DNA from: Thermoplasmata archaeon
GTDB lineage: Archaea > Thermoplasmatota > Thermoplasmata > Thermoplasmatales > Thermoplasmataceae
DNA length: 64,000 bases
Reading direction: 5' to 3'
Assembly: GCA_021820525.1 (NCBI GenBank)
Contig: JAKADM010000005.1
Span: forward strand, 1-64,000
A program made the translations under genes and the position numbers. Below the pieces are notes generated by a model. It did not search any database. It was given only the letters and a program-made list of their open reading frames with translations, and was not told the origin of the DNA. This document shows positions 27,250 through 36,385 of this stretch, in pieces (within the stretch, counting starts at the first letter, position 1; the number at the start of each line of letters is the position of its first letter).

Positions 27250-28620
27250 TTAACCAATCATATACTTGATATCATTCGTATCTGATGGATAGGTGAACGG
27301 CGTAGACATCAGTGTTTCCGCGTCAATGTTAAGCCTTATGGCCAGAGAGAATATATTTATGACCTCCTCTGAGTTTGCTCCAAGAATATGTGCCCCCAGG
27401 ATCCTCTTTGATTCACTGTCTATTATAACTTTGTAGAAAGATTTTTGTACTCTTCTTCTTATGGAATTGTACCATGAGGTCATTTCTCCCTTTTTGACCG
27501 CGACCTTGATATTCTTTTTTACAGCCTCATCTTCAGTCATCCCAACCATTGCCAGGGGTGGCGAGGAGAATACAGTGGTTGGAATCCCGATGTATTCAGC
27601 CTTGACAGAGTTGCCGTAAAGCAGGTTTTTGGCTGCTATATTGCCTTCCATGACTGCAATTGGTGTCAATTTTGGCCCAGGGGTGTCGGCGGCATCGCCT
27701 GCGGCATATACCCTTGGATTTGATATACTCTGCAGAAAGTCATTTACAGCCACCCCATTTTTGGACCATTTCACCTGACCCTCCTCAAGCCCCATATCTG
27801 AATCTAATTCCCTCCCTGCACCGTGAACTACCAGATCAGTGGAAATTGAGCTCTGCTCACCGTTTCCGGTAAAATATATTTGATATTTGCCACCAGATTT
27901 TTTGATTTCCTTCACAGAGGTGCCTGTAATTATTTTTATTCCAGATTCCCTGAGGTGATCCGTGAGTATTCCAGCGATTTCCCTGTCAAAATTAACAAGC
28001 AACCTTTCAGGATGCTGTATAATGGTAACGTCAGACCCTGCTTTTTTTGCGATGCTGGCAAATTCCACGGATATATATCCTCCACCAATAAAAACTATAT
28101 TTTCAGGAAGGTGTGGAAGGCTGAGGAAACCTTCATTGTCTATGAGGTATTCTGAACCCGGGAAATTCAAAGTTGCTGCTTTAACACCCGACGCAATCAG
28201 AAATTTCTCTGATTCCAGTGTCTCCCCCTGAACATCGACCAGGTTGGGTCCCAGGAATCTGGCTTTTCCGTGAAATACTCTAATACCGCCCTGGATAAGG
28301 CTATCCTCAATTCTTTTTGACATTGGTTCTGTGAATGATCGTTTAAACTCCATGAGTTCACTCCAGTCTATTACTCCGCTGAGATTTGATATGCCGTGTC
28401 CTTGAAGTCTTCTTGCAGATTCCAGTGTTTCTGTGACGCCAACCAGGATCTTCTTAGGATCACATCCTCGCAATGCACATGTTCCTCCGATGGGTTTTTG
28501 ATCGATTACTGCCACCTTTTTTCCTTCCTTCAAAAAACGGAATGCAACCGTAGTGGAAGCTGAACCAGAACCGATGATTACTAAATCAAACTTTGATGCC
28601 ATTTTCTTCATCTTCCTCAT
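27250..28620 (-). CDS. FAD-dependent pyridine nucleotide-disulfide oxidoreductase
   Basis: 456 residues of the glutathione reductase/mercuric reductase/lipoamide dehydrogenase family. The FAD loop GSGSASTT (17-24), redox-active Cys48-x4-Cys53 (GTCALRGCDPKK), NAD(P) loop GGGYISVEFAS and second FAD motif YAAGDAAD are all present. The C-terminal dimer motif normally holding the catalytic His-x-x-x-x-Glu reads TPFTYPSDTND, without the usual histidine, so the classical acid-base pair is altered. MASKF (residue 7) is an alternative start. It is convergent with the ergothioneine genes. Possible substrates are a low-molecular-weight disulfide or metal ion; a link to ergothioneine is speculative. Confidence 0.88.
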   Translation of the reverse strand: MRKMKKMASKFDLVIIGSGSASTTVAFRFLKEGKKVAVIDQKPIGGTCALRGCDPKKILVGVTETLESARRLQGHGISNLSGVIDWSELMEFKRSFTEPMSKRIEDSLIQGGIRVFHGKARFLGPNLVDVQGETLESEKFLIASGVKAATLNFPGSEYLIDNEGFLSLPHLPENIVFIGGGYISVEFASIAKKAGSDVTIIQHPERLLVNFDREIAGILTDHLRESGIKIITGTSVKEIKKSGGKYQIYFTGNGEQSSISTDLVVHGAGRELDSDMGLEEGQVKWSKNGVAVNDFLQSISNPRVYAAGDAADTPGPKLTPIAVMEGNIAAKNLLYGNSVKAEYIGIPTTVFSSPPLAMVGMTEDEAVKKNIKVAVKKGEMTSWYNSIRRRVQKSFYKVIIDSESKRILGAHILGANSEEVINIFSLAIRLNIDAETLMSTPFTYPSDTNDIKYMIG

Positions 28621-28648
28621 ACTTGTTTAAAATATTTAAGTTGTGTGG

Positions 28649-29230
28649 TTATAGTATTTTACCCACATAAAGGGTTATGGCCCCGAGAGTAAGCCCATAG
28701 ACAATGTGACCTATTAGGCCTATTACAAGAACGTCTGGGAGCATCATTGCCGCCTTTGCACCCATCAGTTTCATCATTACTGAAGCAAATACAGTCATAG
28801 CCATGGGCAGGAAAAACACCAGGTATATCACTATGCCGTATATCAGGCCAAGAGCAAGTGATCTGGGTGCTTTTCCCAGCCTAAGTGGTTTCACATACGA
28901 TACCAGTGCGCCAAATATTGCTCCTGCAACTATGCTTACTATGAAATGTCCCAGCACACCCACCATCTCAGCCGAGCCCATTGTAGCACCTAAACCCATT
29001 CCCATTATGAGTGCAAATGTTGTTGAAGGCAGTCCCATCCCAGCAGCACCAGCCATCAGCACTATGAGCATCAGGATTCCTCCAACTATGCCTCCTATTA
29101 TGGATGATATCACCACCTTGCCTGTCCTGAGGTTGTTCTTCATAACGCCAATATGCACTTTCGCATGTTTCATCAGTTCCGCCTTTGTGTCAAACACATT
29201 ACCGCACACTTCACATTTATTCTCTTCCAT
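28649..29230 (-). CDS. C2H2 zinc-finger membrane protein
   Basis: 193 residues. A single classical zinc finger at the N-terminus (C6-x2-C9-x12-H22-x3-H26) is followed by about four Gly/Ala/Met-rich transmembrane helices. This finger-plus-membrane layout recurs in Thermoplasmatales hypothetical proteins. Function unknown; the methionine-rich helices might suggest metal handling, which is speculation. It lies 28 bp upstream of the disulfide reductase on the same strand, probably one operon. Confidence 0.65.
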   Translation of the reverse strand: MEENKCEVCGNVFDTKAELMKHAKVHIGVMKNNLRTGKVVISSIIGGIVGGILMLIVLMAGAAGMGLPSTTFALIMGMGLGATMGSAEMVGVLGHFIVSIVAGAIFGALVSYVKPLRLGKAPRSLALGLIYGIVIYLVFFLPMAMTVFASVMMKLMGAKAAMMLPDVLVIGLIGHIVYGLTLGAITLYVGKIL

Positions 29231-29598
29231 ATTTATCGAATGTTATGATTCAGATTTTGTATTAAAGCGTGCTCCGTCAACGGTTGCAGAAATGTCACTT
29301 CAGAATGAATAGGATATATCCCATGAAAGAGACTATCAAGCAAGTTATAACAAAAGGGGATAACCTCAGGTATATTCTGCAAATATGGGTGAAATGATGT
29401 TGATCAGCTATTTCTCGATATTGATTCATTATGACTTGAAATTAATGGGCTTTTTTAACGCTAACAGACATATGCTTGTATGAAATGGATGGTCCACATT
29501 TCCAATAAATATGGCGCCATATTTGTTTCGATTGCTTTGACCTCAACAGTCAACCCTTGACAGGAAAAATTAGTAGACAGGAAAGTACTTCATACAGC
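29231..29598. promoter_or_regulatory. Intergenic control region between zinc-finger and CARF-like genes
   Basis: 368 bp between divergent genes. No gene is seen. It holds the 18-bp palindrome described separately. A TTG at 29557 opens the downstream frame early, but the ATG at 29599 is preferred. Confidence 0.5.
29507..29524. promoter_or_regulatory. 18-bp perfect palindrome, candidate operator
   Basis: AAATATGGCGCCATATTT is perfectly self-complementary over 18 bases and lies about 75 bp before the ATG of the CARF-like/wHTH gene. A dimeric winged-helix regulator binding its own promoter would fit, but no footprint evidence exists. Confidence 0.5.
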
Positions 29599-30318
29599 AT
29601 GTCTAATAACACTGAATGTATTATAAGAACAATGAATGAGATCATACCAGAACAGAAGAGGACGTTACAGATTGCAATCTTCACAGACGGCCAGTCATAT
29701 AAGGGTATTCGGGATGGGATAAGACTTTTACCCATGGACAAGCTTGTAATAATCCATGAGGAGGTTCACGATAGAATTACAAGACAGACCGAAATACCCT
29801 TCAACGTTTTTGTGAAACAGGTAGCAAGTGCACTGATGACACAAGTTGAAGAGGTGAAGGTTAAATCCGGTGATCTTAATGAGGTACTGGAAGCAGTTAA
29901 ATCAGTATATAAGAATCACTGTAAGGACTATAATGAATTTCTTATGAATGTTACAGAGGGTGGAAAGCTCATGTCCTGCACAGCCATCTCATCAGCTTTC
30001 ATTTTAGGCATAAGGACTTTCTGGATAGATATCAAGGGTGTTCACATGCTACCTATCCTGAAGCTTGGATACCAGAGGATTCTTTCTGAAACCAAGCTTT
30101 CTATTCTTGGTGCCCTGGTAAGGAAGAATGGAAAAGTCGAAAGTCTTGAGCAACTTTCAGAAATTACTGGTCTTGAGAAATCCCTTATCAGCAGGCACTT
30201 AAACGGCACAGAGGATTCAGAGGGGCTGGTCAGTCTTGGCCTTGTTAATGTTAACAAGGGGCCTCGAGGAAGAACCGAAGTGGAAATCACAACCCTCGGG
30301 AAAATTGTTACAGTCTGA
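29599..30318 (+). CDS. CARF-like domain + winged-helix transcriptional regulator (Csa3/DUF6293-like)
   Basis: 239 residues from ATG 29599. The N-terminal part is a Rossmann-like domain with the features of CARF proteins: a first strand LQIAIFTDGQSYKG, then DKLVIIHE, and a later NVTEGGKLMSCTAISSAF block like the NVTGGTK motif of CARF/DUF6293 proteins. The C-terminal part (about 165-239) is a wHTH: LSILGALVRKNGKVESLEQL, TGLEKSLISRHLNG, then a wing, GPRGRTEVEIT. CARF domains sense cyclic oligonucleotides or related nucleotides and often regulate CRISPR loci. No CRISPR array or cas gene is present here, so this would be an orphan sensor. Domain call is by eye. Confidence 0.65.
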   Translation: MSNNTECIIRTMNEIIPEQKRTLQIAIFTDGQSYKGIRDGIRLLPMDKLVIIHEEVHDRITRQTEIPFNVFVKQVASALMTQVEEVKVKSGDLNEVLEAVKSVYKNHCKDYNEFLMNVTEGGKLMSCTAISSAFILGIRTFWIDIKGVHMLPILKLGYQRILSETKLSILGALVRKNGKVESLEQLSEITGLEKSLISRHLNGTEDSEGLVSLGLVNVNKGPRGRTEVEITTLGKIVTV

Positions 30319-32005
30319 TTTTTCCAGCCGTCGGATTGTTTCACTGTACATCCATCTCTCCTTCTTTATACCAAAGTTTGTTGCTCTGATTGAATTTTGG
30401 CAGATATAATATCCTTATTCCACCCATGGATCTTTTGAATTTATGGCAGAAACGCTTTAACTCTCAAGGTTAATTATTCTTAGCTTCCTGGTGCCATTTT
30501 TTCAACACTGTCACAGAGTTGGCCTTGTCTGTAAAGTTTTATTTCACCGGCTGAGCTGTGTCTGGTTCATTCTCAGAAATTAATCGTTCAATAAAATGGT
30601 TTGAAAGGTACCCTGAAGCTGATCACATGGTTTTATACATAGCGCAATAACTCTTGCCGCATGTCATTAAATATTGAAACATCTGATGCAAAAATGGTGT
30701 CCATAACAATACGGAATTAAATAGCACGTTCGTAACAATCGAGATGCGAGCAATGACTGCAATTTCTACTTCTCGCAAGTAGGGGAATGAGCTTGTTAAA
30801 TGCAGGAAACATACTTCAAAAGATCCGAGAACAGCAGGGAGAAGGGCCAAGAGGTTAAGAATATAATGTTTCAAAGTACTCAAAGAATGAAAATAATCGA
30901 GGAGACCTTCAAAACTCAAACTTCAGCAAATGTTTAAATTGACAGTGATCTGAGAAAGAATCCAATGGAGTTCAGATATGATCGGAATCTGTTGGATGGA
31001 GGATTCTCTTGCACCACATCTCCAGGTAATTCCATGCGAAGGACGGCGTACTCAGATGCCAAGATATATTTCTTATATGGGATCTGAGTGAGGTGATACT
31101 GATATATTATCACTAAAAGAATATAGTTTCCACCAGCACGGAACCATCGTTGCCAGGTATATACCGTCAAAGATGAGAGCCTACGGCACTCACTGTCCCT
31201 AAATGAAAAATATACGCGTTTTCGAAGCTGTGAACCAAATAACAGGATAATTCACTGACATGATATCTGATGCATTAACGCCATAAAATTCCGCAAATAT
31301 CTCGAGGTTCTCTGTAACCTCTCCCAGCTTTCGCAGGGAGTTTATCGCTTCAAAGGTTGCTGACCCAATCTCCGTGGCATTGAATTGCCTTCTGCCAGAA
31401 GGTACTCTTTCTTTCAAGCCCAGCCATTTGACCTTACGGATGCAGGCACGCATGAAGCAATATGCCATCCGACCTTTCTCACTTCTGTCTGTCAGCGGGC
31501 GATACAATATGTTGGGAGAAATTATAAAGTTTCGCTCGCTTTAATCCCCTCTCTTGAGACAGTGGGAATTTCCGGCTCACGTAGGTTAAACGTCAAAAAA
31601 TGAAAAGAGAAGTCGATCATTACTGACAGTTCGAGATACTCTTTAGCAAACTTGATTATACTAAGGCTGGATGAACATAAGGATCAGTTGTTTTTCGATC
31701 ATCTTTATTCGTACTCTCCGGAATCCAATCCTCTTGAGTGGCCGTGGAAACTCCTGATTAACCGGAGATTGCTAAACAGGTATTTTCCATGCCTGAAGGG
31801 GAATGATATGAGGGGTTGTCCAATAATTCACGGCATGGATCGAAGAAAATGAAATTCTCAATCCCCAATGTTACCTGGAATTCGGATCACATAGGACAAT
31901 ACTAACCGTCTTGTATATACCCTAGCGAAGGAAGTTCCATATACCTGTAATCCACCTGCAACCGTTGACTGAATAATATTAAGAAAGTTATTCTCATTAA
32001 GATCT
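30319..32005. other. 1.7-kb degenerate region with transposase scraps
   Basis: No intact gene. Short frames in several phases suggest multiple decayed mobile elements. A 102-codon minus-strand frame (31199-31507) contains GLKERVPSGRRQFNATEIG and looks protein-like but unassigned. The IS630 C-terminal remnant at 31652-31852 is listed separately. The rest shows frequent stops on both strands. Confidence 0.5.
31652..31852 (+). mobile_element. IS630-family transposase, C-terminal remnant
   Basis: The frame gives LYSYSPESNPLEWPWKLL, the hallmark C-terminus of IS630/Tc1-like transposases (typically Y-SPELNPIE-x-W-x-x-L). The catalytic Glu corresponds to the E in NPLE. The remainder of the enzyme upstream is unreadable, so this is a relic. 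Confidence 0.68.
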
Positions 32006-32506
32006 ATGGTTAATTTCGACAATGATTTCAAAAACAGAATGCAGGAGAGGATGGAAAGGTTCTCAAAATTTGATGAAAGAGGCAATGTGTCATCTAAAAT
32101 CGTCGTCATAGTTAGAAAGGGCGATAATCTAACTTCAGAAGCAAGTCAGGAGGGTCTGGATTTTTCATGGGTTTCTCACGAATCTGGCCCAAGCCCATTA
32201 GCTTACTTTCTTTCAAGCCTGGGTATGTGCCAAATGGTACATTATGCTGAACACGCTGCTTCACAGGAAATTAAAATAGATGATCTCAAAATAACCGTTG
32301 AGGGCAAATTCAGTATAAGCAGGCCAAGACACTTCTCCGAGATCAGATATCACGTTGACTTGAGGTCGCATGAAGACACTGAGAGATTAATAATGCTGGC
32401 TTCTTCAGCTGCCTCGGACTGTTATATCACAAACACTTTGTCAAAAGCCTGTGTCGTTGAAGGAACACTTACAATAAATGGTAAAGATCTGGAAAAGGTT
32501 AAGTAA
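32006..32506 (+). CDS. OsmC-family protein (peroxide reductase-like)
   Basis: 166 residues. Both family cysteines are present: Cys75 in GPSPLAYFLSSLGMCQMVHY and Cys139 in ASSAASDCYITN. These are the pair used by OsmC/Ohr proteins to reduce organic hydroperoxides. An unusually long charged N-terminal helix (FDNDFKNRMQERMERFSKF) precedes the core, as in the YhfA/OsmC-like subgroup. It is the first intact gene after the degenerate region and probably part of the island's oxidative-stress cargo. Confidence 0.85.
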   Translation: MVNFDNDFKNRMQERMERFSKFDERGNVSSKIVVIVRKGDNLTSEASQEGLDFSWVSHESGPSPLAYFLSSLGMCQMVHYAEHAASQEIKIDDLKITVEGKFSISRPRHFSEIRYHVDLRSHEDTERLIMLASSAASDCYITNTLSKACVVEGTLTINGKDLEKVK

Positions 32507-32563
32507 ATCCTGCAAATCATTCTAGTAAAATGATAATCAATCAAATGGATAACCGGTGGAACG

Positions 32564-33022
32564 ATGGAATTATTTAAAAATTCTTCTTTACAAATGAAGA
32601 TCAGAGACTATTTTCTCTTCCTGGCAATTCTTGGTGTAATTTTTTCTCTTGTGGAGTTAAGAGGTGACTATATTCTAGCTCCACCTTATGCAGTATCCGC
32701 TTATATCATTGTTTTTCAAAGAAACACGAAGTATTCCAGCAGGAGTGCATTGGCCGTAACATATTTCCTGGTTATAGTCTCATCAGATTTTTTACATGTT
32801 ATTTTAGGTAATAACCTTCTTGGAATGATACTAGATGTTCTGGTTGTTTCTGGTTTCATAACGTTTACCAACTATTCACATCCACCCGCCATCGCCTTAA
32901 CAATTTTTTCCTATTTGATTGCAAGTCCCCTGGATTTCACTATTTCATCCGTTTTATCGCTTATAGCATTGATCTCTTCCTCAATTCTCTTAGAAAAATA
33001 TATTCTTAGAGACTTAACATAG
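32564..33022 (+). CDS. HPP-family integral membrane protein
   Basis: 152 residues with four or five transmembrane helices. APPYAVSAYIIVFQ and the SHPPAIALT block contain the His-Pro-Pro that names the family. Some HPP proteins have been linked to nitrite transport in chloroplasts and cyanobacteria; the archaeal role is not known. It follows the OsmC gene by 57 bp on the same strand and may be co-transcribed. Confidence 0.78.
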   Translation: MELFKNSSLQMKIRDYFLFLAILGVIFSLVELRGDYILAPPYAVSAYIIVFQRNTKYSSRSALAVTYFLVIVSSDFLHVILGNNLLGMILDVLVVSGFITFTNYSHPPAIALTIFSYLIASPLDFTISSVLSLIALISSSILLEKYILRDLT

Positions 33023-33411
33023 CTATATTTAGAAAATGTGTATTATGTCAGATCTCAGTTTTGCACGCATCAGAATAAGGATATTGGATACGTTGAGTGG
33101 CCTGTCTCTCCTTCAGTTGTTAACCTTCCCAAAAAGTACATTCCAGTTCCTAATGGAATCAGGATTTATAAGATCTTATGGGATATGGACTAAAGATCTG
33201 TTGTATCTATCTCAACGGCTTTCTCTTTTAACAAAATACCTTCTTATGCCTCTATTCCATGACATATGGGCTGGTATGCTGCACATGAGATTCACCAGCC
33301 AATACATCATAATCTGCTATCTTAATGTCTGACAATTAGGAAACACACTTCACTTTCAATAAAAGATAATATGATCGCTAATGAATTAGCGCATTGCTTC
33401 AAAAAGAATTA
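33023..33411. other. Gap between HPP gene and tRNA-Leu with possible gene scrap
   Basis: 389 bp. One frame near 33090-33190 reads EWPVSPSVVNLPKKYIPVP, protein-like but short and followed by a stop, possibly the relic of a larger gene. The overlapping 98-codon frame from 33036 has no such quality. Nothing else is seen. Confidence 0.35.
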
Positions 33412-33496
33412 TGCGGAGGGCCGGATTCGAACCGGCGAACCCCTACGGGAATGGACCCTAAATCCATCGCCTTTAACCTAGCTCGACAACCTCCGC
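33412..33496 (-). tRNA. tRNA-Leu (anticodon TAG)
   Basis: Minus strand. Acceptor GCGGAGG (33496-33490) pairs with CCTCCGC at the 3' end, discriminator A at 33412. The anticodon loop ATTTAGG has anticodon TAG on a GATGG/CCATT stem. A long class II variable arm (TCCCGTAGGGGTTCG region) precedes the T-arm CCGG-TTCGAAT-CCGG. No intron. It marks the right border of the accessory island. Confidence 0.95.
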
Positions 33497-33732
33497 TCTT
33501 ACCCCACATTTTGATTGGGCACATTAAACTAACTCATATTTTTTCATGTATAAAAAATATATCTAACTGTGCGGAATATTTATGGAAAATCCCATTATAT
33601 CTTAATAAATGAAGTCTTTCTGTCAATTATTTCAAATTTTATGGATATTTTAAGATCGTTTTTCATATTTTAAAGAGAGAATATTATGAACTATATTGCA
33701 ATCTTATTTAACTTTGAAAATATACCAAAGGG

Positions 33733-34341
33733 ATGATGCTTTTAGATTCCATAAAAGAAATTTTACTCTCGGGAGATTTCGTCCATATAAGTTTGAACAA
33801 TGATGAAAAACATTTCACGTCATGTTTTTCAAAAATGGAATTTATGACGGCATATGCATACCTTAACAATTTACTGCAGAAAAATAAGATACAATCAATA
33901 TATGTTTCCACACCCCCCTCTATTTACAGGGGCCAAGATGGGGAGTTCAGGGAGTATGTGGAAATGAAGAATACAATGTTCAGAACTCACTCAATAAATG
34001 AAATAGAAGCATCTCTTCTGAGAGAATATAAGGGGTTGAAAAAGGCCGACGGAAAATGGATCAAAAGCATGAGCATATCCATATTTGATCCCACAAATCT
34101 TGAGGAGATGGAGGATTTTTACGGTAAAAAATACTTTGTGTTTACAGGCTTCAATACAGATTCTGAAATTTTATTAAACTCAATGCTCTCATCGGACAAT
34201 GGGTTCGTTCCAATCGTCATATCTGACTGCGTTTCCAGTCCATCTGAAAGGACCCATTTTGGTACACTTGAATGCATTTCAAAATTTGCATATGTTATTG
34301 ATTCAAGGGATATTGAATCTATGACAGGGGTGGGTATATGA
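33733..34341 (+). CDS. Isochorismatase-fold protein lacking the catalytic cysteine
   Basis: 202 residues. The C-terminal half has the cysteine-hydrolase/isochorismatase pattern: YFVFTGFNTDSEILLNSM (normally G-V-x-T-x-x-C-V), followed by GFVPIVISDCVSSPSERTHFGTLE (normally D-A-x-S...H). The nucleophilic Cys after the GFNTD loop is replaced, and the early catalytic Asp is not evident, so hydrolytic activity is doubtful. ATG 33736 is an alternative start; AAAGGG lies directly upstream. It overlaps the kinase gene by four bases (ATGA), implying translational coupling and perhaps a shared process. Fold assignment is by eye. Confidence 0.55.
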   Translation: MMLLDSIKEILLSGDFVHISLNNDEKHFTSCFSKMEFMTAYAYLNNLLQKNKIQSIYVSTPPSIYRGQDGEFREYVEMKNTMFRTHSINEIEASLLREYKGLKKADGKWIKSMSISIFDPTNLEEMEDFYGKKYFVFTGFNTDSEILLNSMLSSDNGFVPIVISDCVSSPSERTHFGTLECISKFAYVIDSRDIESMTGVGI

Positions 34342-34943
34342 GAAATTTTCCTGTAATTTTGATTGGTGGTGTGCCAGGAGTTGGTAAAACAAGCATTTCT
34401 GGATATGTCGCAAGAAATCTTGGAATCAATCTTGTGTTTTCAGGGGACTATATCAGGGAAACAATCCGTGCCTTTGTGGATGAAAAAAATATATTGAACA
34501 AAAGCGTTTACGACAGCTGGCAGGCTTTCGGCGAAAACAATGAGGAAAATCTGCTGAAGGGTTTTAATGCACAGGGAGAAATGGTAAACCGAGCCACAAA
34601 GAAGATTCTGGAAAGGGCAATAGACAACGGAGAACCTGTAATCATAGAAACACTTTATTTCATTCCTGAACAGCTGGGTGATCTGATCGAGAATATAACT
34701 TCCATTTACCTTTACATAGAAGATGAAAAACTTCACATAGAAAGGCTCAATGAACGGCAGAATTATACCCATTTTGGATCTTCAGGCCAGCGGCTTTCAT
34801 CCAATATTAAAAACTACAGGGTAATCATGAAGAAATCTCTGGAATATGCAAGAAAATGGTCAATTCCAGTTGTTAACAACAAAATATATGAGGAAACAAG
34901 AGAGCAGATTCTTGAAATTTGCAGAAAAGATCTTAATCACTAA
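34338..34943 (+). CDS. P-loop kinase, 2-phosphoglycerate kinase-like
   Basis: 201 residues with Walker A GGVPGVGKTS (10-19), a conserved SGDYIRETIRAF segment typical of archaeal 2-phosphoglycerate kinases and related small-molecule kinases, and a mid-protein PVIIETLYF strand acting as Walker B equivalent. Archaeal 2-phosphoglycerate kinases take part in cyclic 2,3-diphosphoglycerate synthesis and are longer; this shorter protein may phosphorylate another small molecule. Its coupling to a pseudo-isochorismatase is unusual and gives no clear substrate. Confidence 0.7.
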   Translation: MRNFPVILIGGVPGVGKTSISGYVARNLGINLVFSGDYIRETIRAFVDEKNILNKSVYDSWQAFGENNEENLLKGFNAQGEMVNRATKKILERAIDNGEPVIIETLYFIPEQLGDLIENITSIYLYIEDEKLHIERLNERQNYTHFGSSGQRLSSNIKNYRVIMKKSLEYARKWSIPVVNNKIYEETREQILEICRKDLNH

Positions 34944-35008
34944 AAATATTCAAAACTTGTATGAATATAAATAACAAATTGTTTTAAACCGTATTGACAT
35001 GTTAAATT

Positions 35009-36334
35009 ATGGATATTGAAACCTTCAACCCGTTTAACATGGAAAGGATAGGAAAATATAGGGAAGATTCCGAGGATGAGATTAAGAAAATTTTCGAAGA
35101 TGTAAGAAAGAATCAGGAGCAATGGGGGAAAAGCATTGACACCAGGGTTGATTACCTTAGAAATCAATTGATTCCATCCCTGAGGAGAGAGAAGGAAGAT
35201 CTGTCCAGGTTGATGTCATCGGAAATGGGAAAGCCCATTACGCAGAGCAGGGCAGAAGTTGATAAATGCATATCAATGATTCAATATTTCATAGATAACG
35301 GAAAGAAATTTCTTTCGGATGACATAGTTCAAACAGAGGCAGACAAAAGTTATGTTAAGTTTGAACCCATAGGCGTTGTATTTCTCATAATGCCATGGAA
35401 TTTTCCCCTATGGCAGGCTATGAGAGGGGCCATACCTGCAATGCTGTCCGGCAACGGAATAGTGCTGAAGCACGCATCTATTGTTACAGGAACAGCCCTT
35501 AAGATGGAGCAGATTTTCGACACTCCTTTATTCCGGGTAATTAAGGCATCAGGTTCAAGAGCCCTATCCGCAATCAAATATTCTGACGGTGTTTCCTTTA
35601 CAGGTTCAACCAACGCTGGTGCACAGATTGCATCGGAGGCGGGCAGGAATATAAAGAAGACCGTTCTGGAGCTTGGAGGGTCGGATCCATTCATAGTGCT
35701 GGAGGATGCCGATCTTGAAAAAACCGCAAAGAATGCAAAATTTGGGAGGCTCCAGAACAACGGCCAGAGTTGTATTGCATCCAAGAGGTTTCTTGTGGAT
35801 CAAAAGATATATGAGCAGTTTCAGGAAGAATTGAGAAAACAGTTTGAAAGCGTGGAAAGGGGCGATCAGATGGAGGATAAAACCTATCTGGGTCCCCTCT
35901 CCTCCAAGTCACAGGCTGAAACGGTAAAAAAACAGATAAGGGAGCTTGGGAAGATAGGAAAACTGGAGATGTATGGAGAGGAATCTGGGAATATTGTACC
36001 TCCGACAATTGTGAGGACAGATGAGAATTATGATCAGGAGGTTTTTGGGCCCGTGGCAATCGTGAAAACATTCAAAGATCTGAAGGAAGCCGCAGCACTT
36101 GCCAATGAAACACCCTTTGGCCTGGGAGCTTCCATATGGGGTTCACCAGAACTCGCAAATCAGTTAATACCTGGTGTAAAATCAGGTATGGTTTTCGTCA
36201 ATAAGATCGTGGCATCTGATGCGAGGCTCCCCTTTGGCGGTGTGAAAAAGAGTGGTTACGGGAGAGAACTTTCAAGATATGGCCTTCTGGAGTTCACAAA
36301 TATAAGAACAGTTTGGATTCAGGGAAAGCCATAA
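35009..36334 (+). CDS. NAD(P)-dependent aldehyde dehydrogenase (succinate-semialdehyde type)
   Basis: 441 residues, slightly short for the family (usually 450-490). Signatures present are MPWNFPLWQAM (cofactor-side), the nucleotide turn FTGSTNAGAQIA, the general-base motif LELGGSDPFIV and the nucleophile NNGQSCIASKRF. The C-terminal LPFGGVKKSGYGREL is the conserved end block. Sequence style is closest to succinate-semialdehyde or similar dehydrogenases. Thermoplasmatales also use ALDH-family enzymes in the non-phosphorylative Entner-Doudoroff pathway, so glyceraldehyde is an alternative substrate. Confidence 0.9.
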   Translation: MDIETFNPFNMERIGKYREDSEDEIKKIFEDVRKNQEQWGKSIDTRVDYLRNQLIPSLRREKEDLSRLMSSEMGKPITQSRAEVDKCISMIQYFIDNGKKFLSDDIVQTEADKSYVKFEPIGVVFLIMPWNFPLWQAMRGAIPAMLSGNGIVLKHASIVTGTALKMEQIFDTPLFRVIKASGSRALSAIKYSDGVSFTGSTNAGAQIASEAGRNIKKTVLELGGSDPFIVLEDADLEKTAKNAKFGRLQNNGQSCIASKRFLVDQKIYEQFQEELRKQFESVERGDQMEDKTYLGPLSSKSQAETVKKQIRELGKIGKLEMYGEESGNIVPPTIVRTDENYDQEVFGPVAIVKTFKDLKEAAALANETPFGLGASIWGSPELANQLIPGVKSGMVFVNKIVASDARLPFGGVKKSGYGRELSRYGLLEFTNIRTVWIQGKP

Positions 36335-36385
36335 TGTTAATATGGAAAAGCATAATTTTTAATTGTTTAAAAATATAAACATGCC

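Noticed and set aside
30623-31170. Short ORFs in the degenerate region
   Set aside because: Frequent stops, no start signals and no family pattern; only the IS630 tail further on is recognisable.
33036-33332. 98-codon ORF before tRNA-Leu
   Set aside because: Composition not protein-like; another frame shows a short relic, so the ORF is not supported.
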